Origin: DASPWW01 sp035637595
GTDB taxonomy: Bacteria; Actinomycetota; Thermoleophilia; Solirubrobacterales; 70-9
Direction of reading: 5' to 3'
DNA length: 64,000 nt
Assembly: GCA_035637595.1 (NCBI GenBank)
Contig: DASPWW010000101.1
Location: 1-64,000, forward strand
Below are positions 30,801 to 38,844 of the stretch, piece by piece. The number at the start of each line of letters is the position of its first letter. Positions within the stretch are counted from its first letter, which is position 1. Below the pieces are notes generated by a model that was not told where the DNA came from, ran no database searches, and saw nothing but the letters and a program-made list of their open reading frames with translations. The translations under genes were made by a program, and so were the position numbers.

Positions 30801-33196
30801 AATCCGATTCCGGCGTCGGCGATGAGCTCATGTCGGTGAGCTGCGCCGACGCATCGAGCTGCGTCGCGTCGGGCAGCGCCGGAACGGTCATCAGCAGCTC
30901 GGACGGCGGGAGCTCGTGGACCACCCAGGGCACCGGGACGAGTCGGGCGTTCCGGGCGGCGAGCGCTACGACCGAGAACCAAGCCTTCGTCGTGGGCGAC
31001 GCGGCCGCGATCCAGCGGGTCTGCCCCGCCGGCGGGAGCTGCCTGAGCATCGACGACGTCTCGGTGACAGAGGGCGACTCCGGGACCACCGACGCGAGCT
31101 TCACCGTCACCCTGTCGAGCCCGAGCGACCAGACGGTGACCGTCGACTACCAGACGAGCGACGGCACCGCCAAGGCGCCCGACGACTACGAGGCGCAGTC
31201 GGGGACCCTGACCTTCGCCCCCGGCGAGACCAGCAAGACGATCGCCGTCCCCGTCAAGGGCGACACGATCGGCGAGGGCGACGAGGACTTCACGGTCGAT
31301 CTCTCCAACGCGCAAAACGCGGCGATCGACGACGGCTCAGGGACGGGCACCATCGTCGACGACGACGCAACGCTCTCGATCGACGACCAGACGGTCGTGG
31401 AGGGAGACACCGGCACGACCGACGCGACCTTCACCGTCACGCTCCGCAACGCGGCGCCGGGCGACACGGTGACGGTCGACTACCAGACCAACGACGGCAC
31501 CGCGACGGCCCCCGGCGACTACGAGGCGCAGTCGGGAACGCTCAGCTTCGCTCCGGGCGAGAGCTCCAAGACGATCACCGTTCCCGTCAAGGGCGACTTG
31601 CTCTCCGAGGGCGACGAGGCCTTCACCGTCGATCTCTCGAACGCCCAGAACGCGGCGCTGATCAAGGACCGGGGCACGGGGACGATCCTCGACGACGACC
31701 CGAAGATCTCGATCGACGACGTAACCGTCGACCCGGAGGGCGACTCGGGGACGAGCAATGCGAACTTCACGGTCTCTCTTTCCAACCAGTCCGACAATCC
31801 CGTCCAGGTCGACTACGCGACGGCTGACGCCACCGCGAAGGCCCCGGACGACTACGAGCCGACCTCGGGGACGCTGACGTTCGATCCCGGCCAGACGGAG
31901 AAGACCGTCCCCGTCCCGGTGAAGGGCGACACGGTCGATGAGCCCGAGCAGACGTTCAAGGTCGACCTCTCCGATCCCCAAGGCGGCGCGATCGGCGACG
32001 GCCATGCGACCGGGACGATCGAGGACGACGACGACCCGCCCTCGACCGTGTTCGAGGACGTCTCGGTCGACGAGGGCGACAGCGGGGCCAACTTCGCGTA
32101 CTTCACGGTCTCGCTGGCCGGTAAATCCGAGAAGCTCATCAAGATCGACTACGCGACCGCCGATGGCTCGGCGCATGCCCCCGGCGACTACTCGGCACGA
32201 ACCGGCACGCTCGTCTTCGACCCCTCGGAGGCCGAGGAGCACGAGGAGAGCGAGCGGGTCTTCGCGATCCCGATCAAGCCGAACACGGTCGACGGGCCCG
32301 ACAGGACGTTCAGCGTCGACCTCTCGAACCCGGAGAACGTGACGCTCGGCGACGACCACGCCACAGGGACGATCCGCGACGACGACGACGTGCCGGCCAT
32401 CGCGATCGACGATCAGTCGGTCATAGAGCCCGAGAGCGGGCCCATCAACGCGCTCGCCAGCGCGGTCTTCCACCTCACGCTTTCGAGCGCTTCGGCGAAT
32501 CCCGTGAGCGTCGACTACCAGACCGCCGACGGGACGGCCGCCGCGCCGGGCGACTACGAGGCGCAAGGCGGGACCGTGAGCTTCGAGCCCGGCCAGACCT
32601 CCCAGACGGTCGAGATCCCCATCCACGGCGATTCGGTCGACGAGCCGCCCGAGCAGTTCGGCGTCGAGCTCTCGCAGCCCGTGAACGCGAGCCTCGGCGA
32701 CGCCTCGGGGCTGGGCACGATCTTGAACTGGATCCCCGACCAGTCGGCGCCATGTTCGTACGAGATCGTCGGCACCGACGGCGACGACAGCCTCACGGGA
32801 ACTGACGCCGGCGACCGGATCCAGGGCTTAGAGGGCGCCGACACGCTCTCGGGCGTGGCGGGCGACGATTGTGTCGAAGGAAACGCCGGCAAGGACTCAG
32901 TGAGTGGCGGGCCAGGCCACGACTCTGTCCTCGGCGACGCCGGCAATGACGATCTGAGCGGCGGCGGCGGCAAGGACGTCATCAACGGCGGACCCGGACG
33001 GGACCTGGTCGATGGCGGGGCCGGCGGGGACGAGATCCACGGCGGCCCCGGCCGTGACCGCTTCGACGGCGGCGACGGCGACGACACGATCCGGGCTCTG
33101 GGCAGCACCGACAGGGTCGACTGCGGGCCAGGCGAGGACACCGCATACGTCGATCCGCGCGACGGGGTCAAGGGCTGCGAGCACATCAAGAGCTGA
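27854..33196 (+). CDS. Giant secreted phosphoesterase with propeller, Calx-beta and RTX-like repeats
   Basis: 1780-residue exported protein. Signal peptide about residues 1-32. Residues about 40-400 are an alkaline-phosphatase-superfamily phosphoesterase domain (HVWVIMLENRSFNPALNF, GTGHLSQDNYVAIVSGQSPT, VINFDESN). Residues about 435-1065 hold roughly 13 repeats of about 41 residues with the pattern GxxCxxxxxCVAVGxxGxxxxSxDGGxxW, the Ycf48/BNR propeller type with paired cysteines. About 1064-1625 are five Calx-beta domains, each ending GTIxDDD. About 1640-1765 are RTX-like calcium-binding nonapeptides (GGPGHDSVLGDAGNDD). GTG 27854 is the start. Calcium-dependent folding outside the cell and surface display are likely; substrate unknown. 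The enzyme domain is related in fold, but not closely, to the protein at 23234. Confidence 0.88.
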   Translation: MRREFSKIRLIVMGLAVAACVVAPVASAPAAGSAGAELPPIRHVWVIMLENRSFNPALNFKSPFNSPGLSPYLADHLRHQGNLLTQYWGTGHLSQDNYVAIVSGQSPTPGTQSDGILCAGNFDPGIPDTAPVDPHGQIVGQGCHYPTKVKTLADQLDAETDEDLTWKGYMQDIRDDLAHDSPFCPNQNNGGLSNGTSQYANKHDPWQWFSSITDDQPRCLGQDVPLTELATDLQSIATTPNFSFIAPGLSDDGHDGDWTANPDVWLRQYVPMIMDSPAYRQDGMIVINFDESNTVLGVPAGSEDDQACCNEIPGPNSPLPGEVGPGGGRTGALVLSPFIKPDTIDDPPANPTNTGQGYYNHYSFLRSMEDLFDIDADFPEVDDDSGHLGFAGTYVDYPGPGSFGSDVYNGFDPDRDPTAPVAPEPPHGPTGPRAADGSTTWQNPLPQGGDLNGIDCVTTTGTCVAVGDGGALVTSSDGGENWSARGSSTQSDLNGIDCATGSSCVAVGDGGAVTTGDGGATWSSQAPPVGVPLNAVSCSSATSCVAVGDDGAVVTSADGGQSWTPRGSGASEPLYGVSCPSETVCYAAGRSGTILKSQDGGASWASLATGDSERLWSIDCPNVSTCVAAGDDIRQVGDGILRTENGGATWSQQRSVAQAPVWKGVSCASASTCLLAGEQEGIASKPEVAAVQATVNGGADWNLQKPHSTNLLHAVSCASTTACVAVGVRGSIRLTTDAGASWSNRSPGTAGALSRVLCAAPEELSCMTEAINALRGVSFPDPSTGFAVGSFRTVMATDDGGGAWETQTTQAFDFDKNVEHPPVPEPDLNGISCASSSACVAVGDAGSVVTTGDGGANWSDQDPDTQNDLLGVSCPSNTTCFAVGSRGAIVKSNDGGASWHDLNSHVNTLLSGISCADSANCVAVGAFGTILTTDDQGAIWNPADPGTSAYLDGVTCDGSGLCLAVGEGGLVLRSTDGGQTWSESDSGVGDELMSVSCADASSCVASGSAGTVISSSDGGSSWTTQGTGTSRAFRAASATTENQAFVVGDAAAIQRVCPAGGSCLSIDDVSVTEGDSGTTDASFTVTLSSPSDQTVTVDYQTSDGTAKAPDDYEAQSGTLTFAPGETSKTIAVPVKGDTIGEGDEDFTVDLSNAQNAAIDDGSGTGTIVDDDATLSIDDQTVVEGDTGTTDATFTVTLRNAAPGDTVTVDYQTNDGTATAPGDYEAQSGTLSFAPGESSKTITVPVKGDLLSEGDEAFTVDLSNAQNAALIKDRGTGTILDDDPKISIDDVTVDPEGDSGTSNANFTVSLSNQSDNPVQVDYATADATAKAPDDYEPTSGTLTFDPGQTEKTVPVPVKGDTVDEPEQTFKVDLSDPQGGAIGDGHATGTIEDDDDPPSTVFEDVSVDEGDSGANFAYFTVSLAGKSEKLIKIDYATADGSAHAPGDYSARTGTLVFDPSEAEEHEESERVFAIPIKPNTVDGPDRTFSVDLSNPENVTLGDDHATGTIRDDDDVPAIAIDDQSVIEPESGPINALASAVFHLTLSSASANPVSVDYQTADGTAAAPGDYEAQGGTVSFEPGQTSQTVEIPIHGDSVDEPPEQFGVELSQPVNASLGDASGLGTILNWIPDQSAPCSYEIVGTDGDDSLTGTDAGDRIQGLEGADTLSGVAGDDCVEGNAGKDSVSGGPGHDSVLGDAGNDDLSGGGGKDVINGGPGRDLVDGGAGGDEIHGGPGRDRFDGGDGDDTIRALGSTDRVDCGPGEDTAYVDPRDGVKGCEHIKS

Positions 33197-33208
33197 GGCG
33201 GCTACGGC

Positions 33209-33250
33209 GGCTCGGTGCCGATGTCGGAGCTGATCGGTCTGGTGGCTTGA
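33209..33250 (+). pseudogene. Short fragment matching the ggt gene
   Basis: Bases 33215-33237 are identical to 20388-20410 inside ggt (GTGCCGATGTCGGAGCTGAT plus CGG), and the in-frame reading GSVPMSELIG matches the enzyme before running into a stop. Downstream differences are mainly C-to-T. It looks like a decayed remnant of a gamma-glutamyltransferase copy, but the match is short. Confidence 0.4.
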
Positions 33251-33260
33251 GCGCCCAGCC

Positions 33261-33896
33261 CTAACCGGAGATCACGCGGCCGTTCGTGCGCGCGTGCTCG
33301 GCGAGCGCCGCCGAGCGCTTGACGACGCGGGCGACGGCGCGCAGCGAGCGGTCCAGCACGCGCATCCGCTCGCCCTCCGAACGCAGCTCGAGCAGCCGCT
33401 GCTTGGTATCGGCGGGCAGCTCGATCCGGCCGGCGAGCGCGTAGGCGTCATGGGCCGCGAGGTCCTCCGGCGAGGCGGGCTCGGCGCCGACCTCCTCCAG
33501 CAGCTCGGCGAACGTCGCCCGCGCGGCGCGCGCGGCCTCCTCGTCGTGGTCGGGGGCCTCGTTGCCGAGGTCGATCAGCTCGACCTCGCCCGCGGGATAG
33601 TCCGGAGCGTCGAAGCGGTCGAGCACGCGGAAGGGATGCTCGCCGGCGACGACGATGTTGAGGCGGCCGTCGTCGAAGCGCTCCAGGACCTCGGCGACGC
33701 GGGCGGTGCAGCCCACGCTTCTGGCGCCGTCCTCGTCGTCGCGGAAGACGATCCCGAACGGCTCGCCGCTGTCGAGCGCGCCCCCGACCATGCGCTTGTA
33801 GCGCTCCTCGAAGATGTGCAGCGGCATCAGCTCGCCGGGAAGCAGCACCGCCGGGAGCTCGAAGATCGGCAGCTGGGTGGGTTCGCTGTCGGCCAC
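33261..33896 (-). CDS. Lon substrate-binding (LON_substr_bdg) domain protein
   Basis: 211-residue stand-alone version of the N-terminal domain of Lon protease, without ATPase or protease parts. The signature start LPIFELPAVLLPGELMPLHIFEERYKRM is clear, followed by GCTARVAEVLERFDDGRLNIVVAGEHPFRV and a helical C-terminal bundle. Such proteins may recognise or buffer substrates, but their role is not established. GTG 33896 lies 6 bases after TAGAAT, so a leaderless mRNA is predicted. Confidence 0.9.
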   Translation of the reverse strand: MADSEPTQLPIFELPAVLLPGELMPLHIFEERYKRMVGGALDSGEPFGIVFRDDEDGARSVGCTARVAEVLERFDDGRLNIVVAGEHPFRVLDRFDAPDYPAGEVELIDLGNEAPDHDEEAARAARATFAELLEEVGAEPASPEDLAAHDAYALAGRIELPADTKQRLLELRSEGERMRVLDRSLRAVARVVKRSAALAEHARTNGRVISG

Positions 33897-33902
33897 GCAG
33901 CG

Positions 33903-33908
33903 ATTCTA
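33903..33908 (-). promoter_or_regulatory. -10-like hexamer TAGAAT, 6 bases before GTG 33896
   Basis: TAGAAT on the minus strand matches five of six bases of TATAAT and has the leaderless spacing of 6 bases. Confidence 0.55.
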
Positions 33909-33981
33909 CGGGCGGCCGTGCGCCGATCTGCTCGCGGGATCAGTCCATCGACGGGTGCTCAGAAGCAAGTGTGGGCTGCTC

Positions 33982-35333
33982 TCACAGAGCCGCCAGCACC
34001 TCCTCGGCCGCCCGCTCGCCGGAGCGCACCGCCCCGTCCATGTAGCCCGACCACTCGGCGGCGGTCTCCGTTCCCGCCCAGTGGATGCGGCCCGCGGGCT
34101 CACGCAGGCAGCGTCCGAAGCCGGTCCAGCCGCCGGGCGGCATGTTGCACGTCGGCCCGCCGCCGCTCCACTCCTCACGCGCCCAGTCGACCTCGATGAA
34201 GCGCTCGGGCTCGCGTGTGCGGTCGCCGAACATGCGCGCGAAGCCGTCGAGGATCGCGCGCCTGCGGTCCGGAGGTGTCATGGCAGCGGCCCGCCGCGCG
34301 TCCGCGCCGCCGACGAAGCCCAGCAGCACGCCGGGCGATCCATCGGGCGGAGAGTTGTCGAACGTCAGCGTCGCGGGGCCGGTGTCGCTGAGCGCCTCTC
34401 CGCTGAGACCGTCGTCGCGCCAGAAGGGCTCCGGGTAGACGGCCATCGCCTTGACGAGCCAGCCGGGCGCCATCCGCCTGGCGAGCTGCTCGTGGGCGGG
34501 CGGGAGCTGAGGGTGGAAATCGATCCGGCCGCGCAGCGGCGGCGGGACCGCGACGATCGTCCGGCGGGCCCGCGCCACGACGCCGTCGGCCTCGACCGCG
34601 ACGCCGCGGTTGCGGTCGTCGATCCGGCGCACGGGCGCGGCGAGCACGACGCGATCGCCGAGCCGCCCGGCGATGCGCGTCGCAAGCAGCTGGGACCCCC
34701 CGAGGAGGCGATCCTGCTGGGCGCCGCCCTCGACGTCCATCAGCATGTCGAAGCCGTGGCCCGAGCGGACGTAGAAGAGCACGTGGAGCAGCGACAGCTC
34801 GGCGGGCTCGGCGCCCCACACCGTTCGCCCCGCCACGGCCATCAGCAGCCGCGCGGTCCGGGTGCGCATGCCGCGCCGCAACCAGGTGGCGAACGTCTGT
34901 GCGTCGAGCTCATCCGCCTGCGGCGCGCTCCATGGCGCCTCGGGATCGACCCGCCCGGCGAGCCGGTCGACGCGGCGGCGCGCCAATGCGATGTCGGCGA
35001 GCACGGCGGGGCCGAGGCGCGGGATCGTGCCCGAGTAGCGGCTCAGCCTGCCGTCGAGCTCGAGGAGGTTCGATCCTTCCGTGTAGGTCGGGAACGTCTC
35101 GATGCCAAGCTCGGAAGCAAGCGCCGCCACCCGGTCCTGGGTCGGACCGACCCACTGCCCTCCAACCTCGACCAGCTTGCCGTCGCCAAGCGGCTCGTTG
35201 AGCAGCCGGCCCCCGACCCGGTCGCGCGCCTCGAGCACGGCGACCGAGGCGCCGCCGCGCTCGACCTCGCGCGCGGCGACAAGCCCCGCCAGCCCGGCGC
35301 CGACCACGGCCACATCCACCTCGAGCTCACGCA
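33982..35333 (-). CDS. Flavin monoamine oxidase family FAD-dependent oxidoreductase
   Basis: 450-residue flavoprotein of the monoamine oxidase/phytoene-desaturase-like group. The FAD-binding start VAVVGAGLAGLVAAREVERGG, the GG-doublet DRVGGRLLN, and the C-terminal IHWAGTETAAEWSGYMDGAV motif are diagnostic. It oxidises an amine or a similar substrate with oxygen as acceptor; which one is unknown. GTG 35333 is chosen, 9 residues before the Rossmann strand; TTG 35352 is possible. It is divergent from the dipZ-like gene. Confidence 0.9.
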
Positions 35334-35399
35334 CGGAGGCAGTCTGGCGCAATCGGCCCCCTTACCAGCCGTTAAGCGGCAATTGCCACGCTGCTGTCC

Positions 35400-37142
35400 A
35401 TGGTCCTGCTGATCGCATTCGCGTTCGTGGCCGGCGCCGGCACGGCGCTGTCGCCGTGCGTGCTGCCCGTGCTTCCCGCCGTGCTGTCGGCGGGAGTGAC
35501 CGGGGGTCGGCGGCGTCCGATCGGCGTCGTCACGGGGCTCGCGGCCTCGTTCACCTTCGCAGTCGTCGCGCTGGTCTACGTGATCGACGCGCTCGGCTTC
35601 CCCGACGACCTGCTGCGCAACGTCGCGATCGCGGTCCTGTTCGCGTTCGGCCTCACGCTGCTCGTGCCGCCCGTCTCGTCGCGGGTCGAGGCGTGGATCT
35701 CGCGCATCGTCGGCGCGCCCGCGATGCGGCGGGGCGACGGCTTCGGCTCGGGATTCCTGCTCGGCGGCAGCCTCGGCTTCGTGTACGCGCCGTGCGCCGG
35801 GCCGATTCTCGCCGGCGTGATCACGGTCTCCGCCGCGCAGGACTTCACGGTCGGAAGGCTCGCCGTCGCGCTCGCCTACGGGATCGGCTCCGCCGCGGTC
35901 CTGTACCTGTTCGTCCTCGGCGGCAGGCGAATCGCCGATCGCCTCTCCTCCTTCCGCGGCCGGGTCCAGGTCGCGCTCGGCGTTGTCATGGTCGCCACCG
36001 CCGCGCTGATGGTCGCCGACCTCGACCTCAAGTTCCAGAACGCGATCGCCGACGACCTCCCCTCGGCGCTCGTCAACCCGACCGGGGGAGTGGAGCGCAG
36101 CGGCGCGGTCGCCCACGACCTCGCCGGGGTCCGGGGAGGCCACGGCGCAAAGGAGGCCGGGGCGGCCGAGATCGAGCAGGGCCTGGACCTGCCCGTCCTC
36201 GGCCGCGCCCCCGACTTCACCGATACCCAGCAGTGGTTCAACACCCCGGGAGGCGAGGCGCTGTCGATCGACGGCCTGACCAATCGCGGCCGGGTGGTGC
36301 TTGTCGACTTCTGGACCTATACGTGCATCAACTGCATCCGCACGCTGCCCTACGTCAAGTCATGGGACGAGGAGTACCGCGACGACGGCCTGACTATCGT
36401 CGGCGTCCACTCCCCCGAGTTCCCGTTCGAGAAGGACGCCGGCAACGTCGCCGGCGCGATCGCCGACAACGGGCTCCGCTACCCCGTGGTCCAGGACAAC
36501 GAGCTCGGGACATGGAACGCCTTCGGCAACCAGTACTGGCCCGCGAAGTACCTGATCGACGCCGACGGGAACGTGCGCTACGTGCACTTCGGCGAGGGCG
36601 GCTATGAGACCACCGAGGAGGCCATCCGCACGCTGCTCGCCCAGGCCGGCGACGACGAGCTCGGCTCCGGCGCCGAGGCGAGCGCCGAGCGCGCCGATCC
36701 CCAGCTGACGACGCCCGAGACCTATCTCGGCGCGGCGCGCGCCCAGGGGTTCGTAAACGGGCCGATTCGCCCCGGTCCCCAGGACTTCGGCGGCGGAAAG
36801 CACCCGGCCTCCCTCCCCCCCGACGCGCTCGCCTACCGGGGGCGCTGGGAAATCTCGCGCGAGCAGGCGACGGCCGGAAACGGGGCGGCGATCGACCTCC
36901 GCTTCGGCGCGCGGCGGGTATTCCTCGTCTTGGGCTCACCGGGCGAGCCGAGCCAGATGCGGGTGCTGCTCGACGGCGAGCCGATACCGGACGAGGTCGC
37001 GGGCGCCGACGTCGAGAACGGGGTCGCGACGATCTCGGAGCAGCGCCTCTACCGCCTCGTAGAGCTGCCGCACGCCGAGCGCCACACGCTCACCCTCGAG
37101 CCCGAGCCCGGGATATCGGGCTACGCGTTCACGTTCGGTTAG
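35400..37142 (+). CDS. dipZ: DipZ-type CcdA-thioredoxin fusion (cytochrome c biogenesis/thiol oxidoreductase)
   Basis: 580-residue membrane protein that carries electrons from the cytosol to exported thiols. Residues 1-210 are a six-helix CcdA domain with the conserved cysteines in ALSPCVLPVLPA and VYAPCAGPIL. About residues 265-425 are a TlpA-like thioredoxin domain with WTYTCINCIRTL (active cysteines near 308 and 311). The C-terminal 140 residues match the beta-rich domain of DipZ proteins (Rv2874 type). ATG 35400 begins directly with the first helix. Confidence 0.92.
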   Translation: MVLLIAFAFVAGAGTALSPCVLPVLPAVLSAGVTGGRRRPIGVVTGLAASFTFAVVALVYVIDALGFPDDLLRNVAIAVLFAFGLTLLVPPVSSRVEAWISRIVGAPAMRRGDGFGSGFLLGGSLGFVYAPCAGPILAGVITVSAAQDFTVGRLAVALAYGIGSAAVLYLFVLGGRRIADRLSSFRGRVQVALGVVMVATAALMVADLDLKFQNAIADDLPSALVNPTGGVERSGAVAHDLAGVRGGHGAKEAGAAEIEQGLDLPVLGRAPDFTDTQQWFNTPGGEALSIDGLTNRGRVVLVDFWTYTCINCIRTLPYVKSWDEEYRDDGLTIVGVHSPEFPFEKDAGNVAGAIADNGLRYPVVQDNELGTWNAFGNQYWPAKYLIDADGNVRYVHFGEGGYETTEEAIRTLLAQAGDDELGSGAEASAERADPQLTTPETYLGAARAQGFVNGPIRPGPQDFGGGKHPASLPPDALAYRGRWEISREQATAGNGAAIDLRFGARRVFLVLGSPGEPSQMRVLLDGEPIPDEVAGADVENGVATISEQRLYRLVELPHAERHTLTLEPEPGISGYAFTFG

Positions 37143-37154
37143 AGGCCAGGCCCG

Positions 37155-38072
37155 CTAAAGGGGCTTGCGCGCCGACAGGACGAGGTTGTAGAACAGCGAC
37201 GGCGGCAGGCGGGGCTCGAGCAGCGCCGCGTCGACCCGCTGGAGGGCGAGGTAGGTGTGGAAGGCGAACCTCTGCCAGCTCCACGGCACGCGCTCGGGGT
37301 CCGCGGTCGCCTCCAGCGAACGCAGGACCCAGCCGTAGACGCTCGACACGAGCTCCTCGCCGCGGATCCACACGTCGGTCAGGCCCGCCTCGAGCAGGCG
37401 GTCGCGCAGCTCTCCGGGTGCGAACGCGTGCACGTCGACCTCCCACTCGAGCTCGTCGCCGTAACGGCCGTCGCGCGCCCGAGGCGGGCGCCGGGGGGCG
37501 CCTACGGCCCGGCGCCACAGCGGCGCCACGAGATGAGCCCCGCGCTTCGGGACGGCGGCGATCACGTCGCCGTAGCGCGACGGCTCGCCGCAGAAGGCGA
37601 GCGTCCCGCCCGGCCGCAGCACGCGGTGGAACTCGGCGAGGGCTCGCTCGAGGTGGGGGACGTGATGCAGCACGGCGTGGCCGAAGACGAGGTCGAAGCT
37701 CGCGTCGTCGAACGGAAGCCGCTCGGCGTCGGCCGTCGCGGTCTCGACCTCGAGTCCGAGCTGGTCCGCGGAGGCGCGCAGCACGTCGAGCATCCCGTCC
37801 GAGATGTCCGTGGCCGTGGCACGCTCGACGATCCCGAGCTGCAGCGTGTTGAGGCAGAAATAACCGGTCCCCGCCCCGATCTCGAGGCCGTGCTCGAACG
37901 GCTCGCTGGGCCAGCGGCCGAGCGCCTTCTCGAGCTTGGCGCGCACCTGCTCCTGGCCGGTGGCGCCGAGATCGATTCCCCACTTCGCGTCGTAGCTTGC
38001 CGCCGCGGCGTCGTGATAGCGGACGTTCGCGTCGCGGATGTGCTCGGCGGTGACCTGCTCTGGCGTAGCCAC
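37155..38072 (-). CDS. Class I SAM-dependent methyltransferase
   Basis: 305-residue methyltransferase. Motif I is GLEIGAGTGYFCLNT near residue 62, followed by ATDISDGMLDVLR and DLVFGHAVLHHVPHLERAL. A C-terminal region of about 110 residues, including a WEVDVHAFAPGEL stretch, is specific to the subfamily. The substrate is unknown. GTG 38072 is divergent, by 25 bases, from a second methyltransferase that heads the polysaccharide cluster; the two share a promoter region and might act in the same pathway. Confidence 0.88.
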   Translation of the reverse strand: MATPEQVTAEHIRDANVRYHDAAAASYDAKWGIDLGATGQEQVRAKLEKALGRWPSEPFEHGLEIGAGTGYFCLNTLQLGIVERATATDISDGMLDVLRASADQLGLEVETATADAERLPFDDASFDLVFGHAVLHHVPHLERALAEFHRVLRPGGTLAFCGEPSRYGDVIAAVPKRGAHLVAPLWRRAVGAPRRPPRARDGRYGDELEWEVDVHAFAPGELRDRLLEAGLTDVWIRGEELVSSVYGWVLRSLEATADPERVPWSWQRFAFHTYLALQRVDAALLEPRLPPSLFYNLVLSARKPL

Positions 38073-38080
38073 GGCGCCGG

Positions 38081-38090
38081 ACTTTAGTCT
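38081..38090. promoter_or_regulatory. Overlapping divergent -10 elements between two methyltransferase genes
   Basis: On the plus strand TAGTCT (38085-38090) ends 7 bases before GTG 38098. On the minus strand TAAAGT (38086-38081) ends 8 bases before GTG 38072. The two hexamers share two bases, so the whole 25-base gap acts as a two-way promoter core. Confidence 0.5.
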
Positions 38091-38097
38091 GCGGCGC

Positions 38098-38844
38098 GTG
38101 AGCTACGTGCAGGACAACCAGCCCCCGGGCGTGCCGCCGCTCGAGCTGACGGGCGAGCGAACGCTGCCCGACGTCCCCGAGGAGAACTACTGGTTTCGCC
38201 GCCACCTGGCGGTCTACGAGTGGATCGCGAGGCGCTGCGCCGGCCTGCGGGTGGCCGATCTCGCCTGCGGCGAGGGCTACGGTGCCGACGTGCTCGCGCG
38301 CCGCGCGGCCGAGGTCGTCGGCGTGGACGCCAACCCGGCCGCCCACGAGCACGCGCGGCTGCGCTACCGCCGGCCCAACCTGCGCTTCGAGCGCGGGCTG
38401 GTCGAGGACTTCGACGACCCGTGCGACGCGATCGTCTTCCTGCAGACCATCGAGCACGTCCCCGACCCCGGTCGGCTCTGCGAGCGGATCGCGGCAGCCG
38501 CGCCGGTCGCCTACATCTCGACCCCCAACCGACTCACCCTCGCGCCCCCCGGCGCCGAGAAGTCCGGCAACCCGTGGCATTTGCGCGAGTACACGCTCGA
38601 GGAGTACAGGGCGCTACTCGCCCCCCGGTTCGCGCGAGTCGAGGTCCTGGGTGTCTTCCACGCACGCAAGCTGCGCGTCCACGAGGTCGCGATCCGACTC
38701 GGCTGGGACCGCGTCCATCGCGTGCTGCGGATCACGAAGCCGTTCTACGAGCGCTTCGTGCCGGCGATCTCCGAGCGCGATTTCGAGCTGCGCGAGGCGG
38801 GGTTGGAGGGCGCGCTCGACTTCCTCGCCATCTGTCATGCGTGA
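38098..38844 (+). CDS. SAM-dependent methyltransferase (Rv3030-like position)
   Basis: 248-residue class I methyltransferase. Motif I is VADLACGEGYGADVLA near residue 45, with GVDANPAAHEHARLRY and IVFLQTIEHVPDPGRLC after it. It overlaps the following GH57 gene by 8 bases. The order methyltransferase, GH57, GT4 equals Rv3030-Rv3031-Rv3032 of M. tuberculosis, where the pathway makes methylglucose lipopolysaccharide. GTG 38098 is preferred over the earlier in-frame ATG at 38038 because the -10 hexamer lies between them. Confidence 0.87.
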   Translation: MSYVQDNQPPGVPPLELTGERTLPDVPEENYWFRRHLAVYEWIARRCAGLRVADLACGEGYGADVLARRAAEVVGVDANPAAHEHARLRYRRPNLRFERGLVEDFDDPCDAIVFLQTIEHVPDPGRLCERIAAAAPVAYISTPNRLTLAPPGAEKSGNPWHLREYTLEEYRALLAPRFARVEVLGVFHARKLRVHEVAIRLGWDRVHRVLRITKPFYERFVPAISERDFELREAGLEGALDFLAICHA

